From Ruminococcaceae bacterium UBA5904 (GTDB taxonomy: Bacteria > Bacillota > Clostridia > Oscillospirales > Acutalibacteraceae): 6,459 nt of DNA. Below the pieces are notes generated by a model. The model saw nothing but the letters and a program-made list of their open reading frames with translations, did not search any database and was not told the DNA's origin. Position numbers and translations under genes: made by a program. The DNA lies in the NCBI GenBank assembly GCA_002431305.1, contig DJEG01000010.1:1-6459 (forward strand), read 5' to 3'. Positions 4,741 through 6,459 of this stretch are shown here, piece after piece (positions within the stretch are counted from its first letter, which is position 1; every line of letters starts with the position of its first letter).

Positions 4741-6459
4741 TATAAGAACTCAATACTTAAAAAATCCGCTCGGAATCGACATTGATTATCCCCGAGTAAT
4801 GTGGAACTGCGAGGGCGGAATAAAACAGACGGCATACAGAATCACCGCCGACGGTTTCGACAGCGGAAAAGTAAAATCAGGTTCAATGAGATGTACCCTT
4901 CCGATAAAATTTTCAGACGGAAAACGGGTAAAATTTAATATAACGCTCTGGGACGAAAATGATACCGAAGGAAAACCGAGCGAAGAAGCGTTTTTCGAAT
5001 ACGGTATAAAGAATTTTAACGCAAAATGGATAACGGGCAATTATCTTGCCGACAAAAAAAGGCGTTATCCCCCGGACTGCTTTAAAAAGGAATTTAAAAC
5101 CGACGGCGAAATTCGCTCGGCAAGACTCTATGCGAGCGCGTGCGGTATTTATACAGCTGAAATAAACGGGACAAGAGTCTCGTCTCCGCTCGCTCCCGGC
5201 ATTACGGATTATAACAAACGCGTGCAGTATCAGACGTACGACATAACCGAATTTATTAAAGAAAATAACGAAATTACGCTCTGTCTTGCAGACGGGTGGT
5301 ACCGCGGTTCGTGCGGAGCGTGGGGACTTAAAAACCAATACGGAACCGAGACAAAAATAATCGCGCAGGTCGATATTAAGTATAAAGACGGAACAAATCT
5401 GAGAGTTTCGACGGACGAAACCTGGAGTTGGTCAAACGATTCCGACATTCGTTTTGCCGACAATAAGGACGGCGAAATAATCGACGCGAACAGAAAGCCG
5501 TCATACCGTTTTCGCGCGAGAATTACGTCTCACCCGGTCACGCCGAGCGCGTCAAATAACGTTCCCATAGCGGAGAAAGAGCGGTACAGCGGCGAAATTA
5601 TTATTTCAAAATCGGGTAAAAAAATAATCGACTTCAAACAGAATCTCGCGGGCTTTATATCGTTTAAATTAAATGCCAAAAAGGGTCAAAAAATAAAAAT
5701 AACTCTAGGCGAATTACTTGATAAAGACGGAGAGCTGACGCTTAAAAACATTCAGTGCTCAAATAAAAAAATAACGACTCCGCTTCAAAAAATCGAGTAT
5801 ACATGCAAAGACGGCGTAAACGAATACAAAACGCGGTTTGCGATTTTCGGATTCAGATACGCGTTAATCGAAACGGATGTCGAATTCACATCCGACGATT
5901 TCACTGCAATCGCAGTCTATTCCGACATGGAGGAAACGGGTTTTTTCGAAAGCTCGAACGAACTTCTGAACAAATTTTTCGAAGCGACAAAACAGTCGGC
6001 AAAGAGCAACAGTACCGACCTGCCGACCGACTGCCCGACAAGGGAACGCCACGGCTGGACGGGCGACGCGCAGATTTTTATAAACACGGCGAGTTACCTT
6101 TTCTCATACGCGCCGTTTGCGCTGAAATTCGAACGCGATCTGTGCGATGAACAGAGAAGAAACGGATGTTTCAGGCAAATTGCACCCAAAGGCGGAGTGG
6201 ATTTTTACATGAACGCAATGGACGGCTCCCCCGGCTGGAGCGACGCGGGCGTGCTGATTCCGTACAGAATTTATAAAAAATACGACGATATAAGGGCGCT
6301 TGAACATTTTTATGAAAACATGAAGCGTTACGCGGATTATAAAATAAAAACGCTCGGCAAAATCTACCCGACCGCCGTTCCCACGGGCATAAATTTAAAA
6401 TACCGCAGATATATTTCGAATTTCGGTCAGTCCTACGGCGAATGGGCGGAACCCGCCGA
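4727..6459 (+). CDS. GH78 alpha-L-rhamnosidase, cytoplasmic (cut at window end)
   Basis: The frame stays open from the ATG to the last base (577 codons), so the C-terminus is missing; family members usually have about 850-1000 residues. It hydrolyses terminal alpha-L-rhamnose from glycosides by inversion. Domains by eye: N-terminal beta-sandwich (about 1-100, ending FFEYG and AKWI); Bac_rhamnosid_N-type carbohydrate-binding domain (about 119-255, with [23 protein letters not shown] and DGEIIDAN); a concanavalin-like domain (about 300-395, QNLAGFISF); then the (alpha/alpha)6 barrel from about 400. The hallmark [20 protein letters not shown] contains D431, D435, E440 (matching the catalytic acid), W444 and D447. 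GWSDAG (503-508) and YGEW (570-573) follow. The general-base Glu lies beyond the window. No signal peptide, so it acts in the cytoplasm on substrate imported by the upstream symporter. Start supported by AAGGA. Confidence 0.95.
   Translation, partial: MKAINIRTQYLKNPLGIDIDYPRVMWNCEGGIKQTAYRITADGFDSGKVKSGSMRCTLPIKFSDGKRVKFNITLWDENDTEGKPSEEAFFEYGIKNFNAKWITGNYLADKKRRYPPDCFKKEFKTDGEIRSARLYASACGIYTAEINGTRVSSPLAPGITDYNKRVQYQTYDITEFIKENNEITLCLADGWYRGSCGAWGLKNQYGTETKIIAQVDIKYKDGTNLRVSTDETWSWSNDSDIRFADNKDGEIIDANRKPSYRFRARITSHPVTPSASNNVPIAEKERYSGEIIISKSGKKIIDFKQNLAGFISFKLNAKKGQKIKITLGELLDKDGELTLKNIQCSNKKITTPLQKIEYTCKDGVNEYKTRFAIFGFRYALIETDVEFTSDDFTAIAVYSDMEETGFFESSNELLNKFFEATKQSAKSNSTDLPTDCPTRERHGWTGDAQIFINTASYLFSYAPFALKFERDLCDEQRRNGCFRQIAPKGGVDFYMNAMDGSPGWSDAGVLIPYRIYKKYDDIRALEHFYENMKRYADYKIKTLGKIYPTAVPTGINLKYRRYISNFGQSYGEWAEPA

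Noticed and set aside
4786..5463. Three overlapping minus-strand open frames
   Set aside because: They lie opposite the GH78 reading frame, which is continuous and carries family motifs. They have no ribosome sites or recognisable domains.
5803..6307. Open frames at 5803-6150 (plus), 5864-6052 and 6104-6307 (minus)
   Set aside because: They overlap the GH78 catalytic domain in other frames and show no motif of their own.

Overview
The window reads as chromosomal DNA of a Gram-positive anaerobe of the Clostridia (Bacillota), most plausibly a gut or rumen Oscillospirales/Ruminococcaceae-like lineage. The evidence is strong Shine-Dalgarno sites (AGGAGG, GGAGG), two textbook sigma-A promoters with exact 17-bp spacers, clostridial-type signal peptides, a secreted cohesin-like/dockerin protein, and a cytoplasmic glycosidase next to a GPH-type sugar symporter. 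The taxonomic placement is inference.

Left half (positions 1 to about 2580), all on the minus strand. A secreted protein of unknown function (244-1242) has its own consensus promoter and a 20-bp perfect hairpin terminator at 71-116. Upstream of it lies a secreted modular protein (1414-2496) with a cohesin-like N-terminal region, a Cys-rich CxxC segment and a C-terminal type I dockerin, also behind its own strong promoter. Neither has a recognisable catalytic domain; the dockerin protein looks like a structural or adaptor part of an extracellular assembly.

Right half (2578-6459). A TetR-family regulator (2578-3141, minus) is divergent from a two-gene operon on the plus strand: a GPH/MelB-type MFS transporter (start re-assigned to 3274, end 4740) and, overlapping it by 14 nt, a GH78 alpha-L-rhamnosidase (4727 to beyond the window edge). 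The rhamnosidase reading frame is open over its whole visible length, 577 codons, and carries the GH78 catalytic signature; it is cut off by the window end. The 132-bp divergent intergenic region holds two copies of a 13-bp element in opposite orientation, one overlapping the -35 of the operon promoter, which is the expected layout for TetR operators. The likely working model is import of a rhamnose-containing glycoside by the symporter, cleavage in the cytoplasm by the GH78 enzyme, and induction when a ligand releases the TetR repressor.

Nothing here demands a wholly new system. The points most worth a second look are the paired operator, the altered cation-site motif of the transporter (Asn where MelB has Asp59), the small cohesin-like/dockerin protein, and the unrecognised secreted protein with a hydrophobic C-terminal helix. 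No stretch longer than 300 bases lacks a gene. I saw no tRNA, rRNA, CRISPR array, insertion sequence or attachment site.
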